A DNA stretch of 7,192 nt from Gammaproteobacteria bacterium (GTDB taxonomy: Bacteria; Pseudomonadota; Gammaproteobacteria; Granulosicoccales; Granulosicoccaceae): NCBI GenBank assembly GCA_003511825.1, contig DOIU01000214.1:1-7192 (forward strand), written 5' to 3'. The translations under genes were made by a program, and so were the position numbers. The notes beneath the pieces were generated by a model, which worked only from the letters and a program-made list of their open reading frames with translations, was not told where the DNA came from and ran no database searches. Of this stretch, positions 6,729 to 7,192 are shown piece by piece. Position 1 is the first letter of the stretch, and each line of letters starts with the position of its first letter.

Positions 6729-7192
6729 TTAGTTTTTCTTTGTTGATGTCCTTTTTAGAACTTCAAATGAAGCACTCCAAGTCTCTTCACTGTCATCATA
6801 AATTGAAATGTGGGTATGAGAATCATGTATGACATAGAAGCCCTCTTTTGGATTGTTTTTGATAAAAAATCTTTTCATTTTTAAATTCTTGAATTCTTTT
6901 AGAGTTTCATAGCCTAGTGTTTTCCCGGAATAGCCGTCCTGGCAAACCTCGCAGTCTTCCATGCTACCTATATGTAAAGAACCTATCTGTGTTTTCGGTT
7001 TTTTAAAGGAGCCATCATCAGATATCTTCCAGGGGCCACTGAAAAAATTCTGATATTTTGAGTTTTTTCTAAATGAATAAAAGAATCTATTGGGTATTGG
7101 GAATATGCCTCCCATGACTCGGATTGCAATTATGTCTTCCAGTTCTCCATTTATAAAGTTGGTGATTTGTTCTTTGAAGTGGACCCCATTGA
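6729..7192 (-). CDS. Hypothetical protein, AT-rich gene, 5' end off window
   Basis: I do not recognise this protein. The frame ends at TAA (6731-6729) and stays open past the internal ATG at 7115 to the right edge, adding at least 25 residues (NGVHFKEQITNFINGELEDI and on). At least 153 residues are therefore visible and the true start is not. ATG 7115 has no Shine-Dalgarno, which also argues against it as the start. The product is hydrophilic and rich in Lys, Phe, Ser and Asp, with no membrane segment or signal peptide in view. It has a single CxxC (MEDCEVCQDGY) and a C-terminal stretch FYVIHDSHTHISIYDD that looks like alternating beta strands. GC is about 36% by hand count over 6781-7140, far below the transporter genes, which suggests acquisition by transfer. 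It lies on the same strand as the operon but is separated by nearly 500 bp, so it is probably an independent transcription unit. Confidence 0.7.
   Translation of the reverse strand, partial: NGVHFKEQITNFINGELEDIIAIRVMGGIFPIPNRFFYSFRKNSKYQNFFSGPWKISDDGSFKKPKTQIGSLHIGSMEDCEVCQDGYSGKTLGYETLKEFKNLKMKRFFIKNNPKEGFYVIHDSHTHISIYDDSEETWSASFEVLKRTSTKKN

Overview
The window looks like a chromosomal stretch of a Gram-negative proteobacterium, most likely a gammaproteobacterium. It carries an outer-membrane TonB-dependent receptor, coding density is high, and by hand count GC in the main gene block is near or above 55%. I cannot name the genus from sequence alone.

Layout. Bases 1-296 (+ strand) hold the C-terminal DNA-binding domain of an AraC-family regulator whose start lies off the left edge. 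Bases 268-6239 (- strand) hold a five-gene block read right to left: a TonB-dependent receptor resembling FyuA (the yersiniabactin/pesticin receptor), a periplasmic siderophore-binding protein, two FecCD-type permeases and an FepC/FecE-type ATPase. The five genes are separated by at most about 11 bp or overlap, so they read as one operon. The regulator and the ATPase gene converge and overlap tail to tail by 29 bp. Bases 6240-6728 are non-coding. Next to the receptor this region holds the operon leader, with two near-identical A-tract repeats exactly 20 bp apart, which I read as the likely AraC-family operator. Bases 6729-7192 (- strand) hold the end of an AT-rich gene of unknown function that continues off the right edge.

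How the genes work together. The receptor would take a ferric siderophore across the outer membrane using TonB energy. The binding protein would carry it through the periplasm, and the permease pair with the ATPase would import it into the cytoplasm. The AraC-type protein is the obvious candidate activator, as YbtA is for fyuA and PchR is for fptA. No siderophore biosynthesis gene is in view, so the ligand may be a xenosiderophore or be made elsewhere.

The system itself belongs to known families and is not a new kind of machinery. The points most worth a second look are the paired operator-like repeats, the tail-to-tail overlap between regulator and transporter, and the compositionally foreign gene at the right edge.
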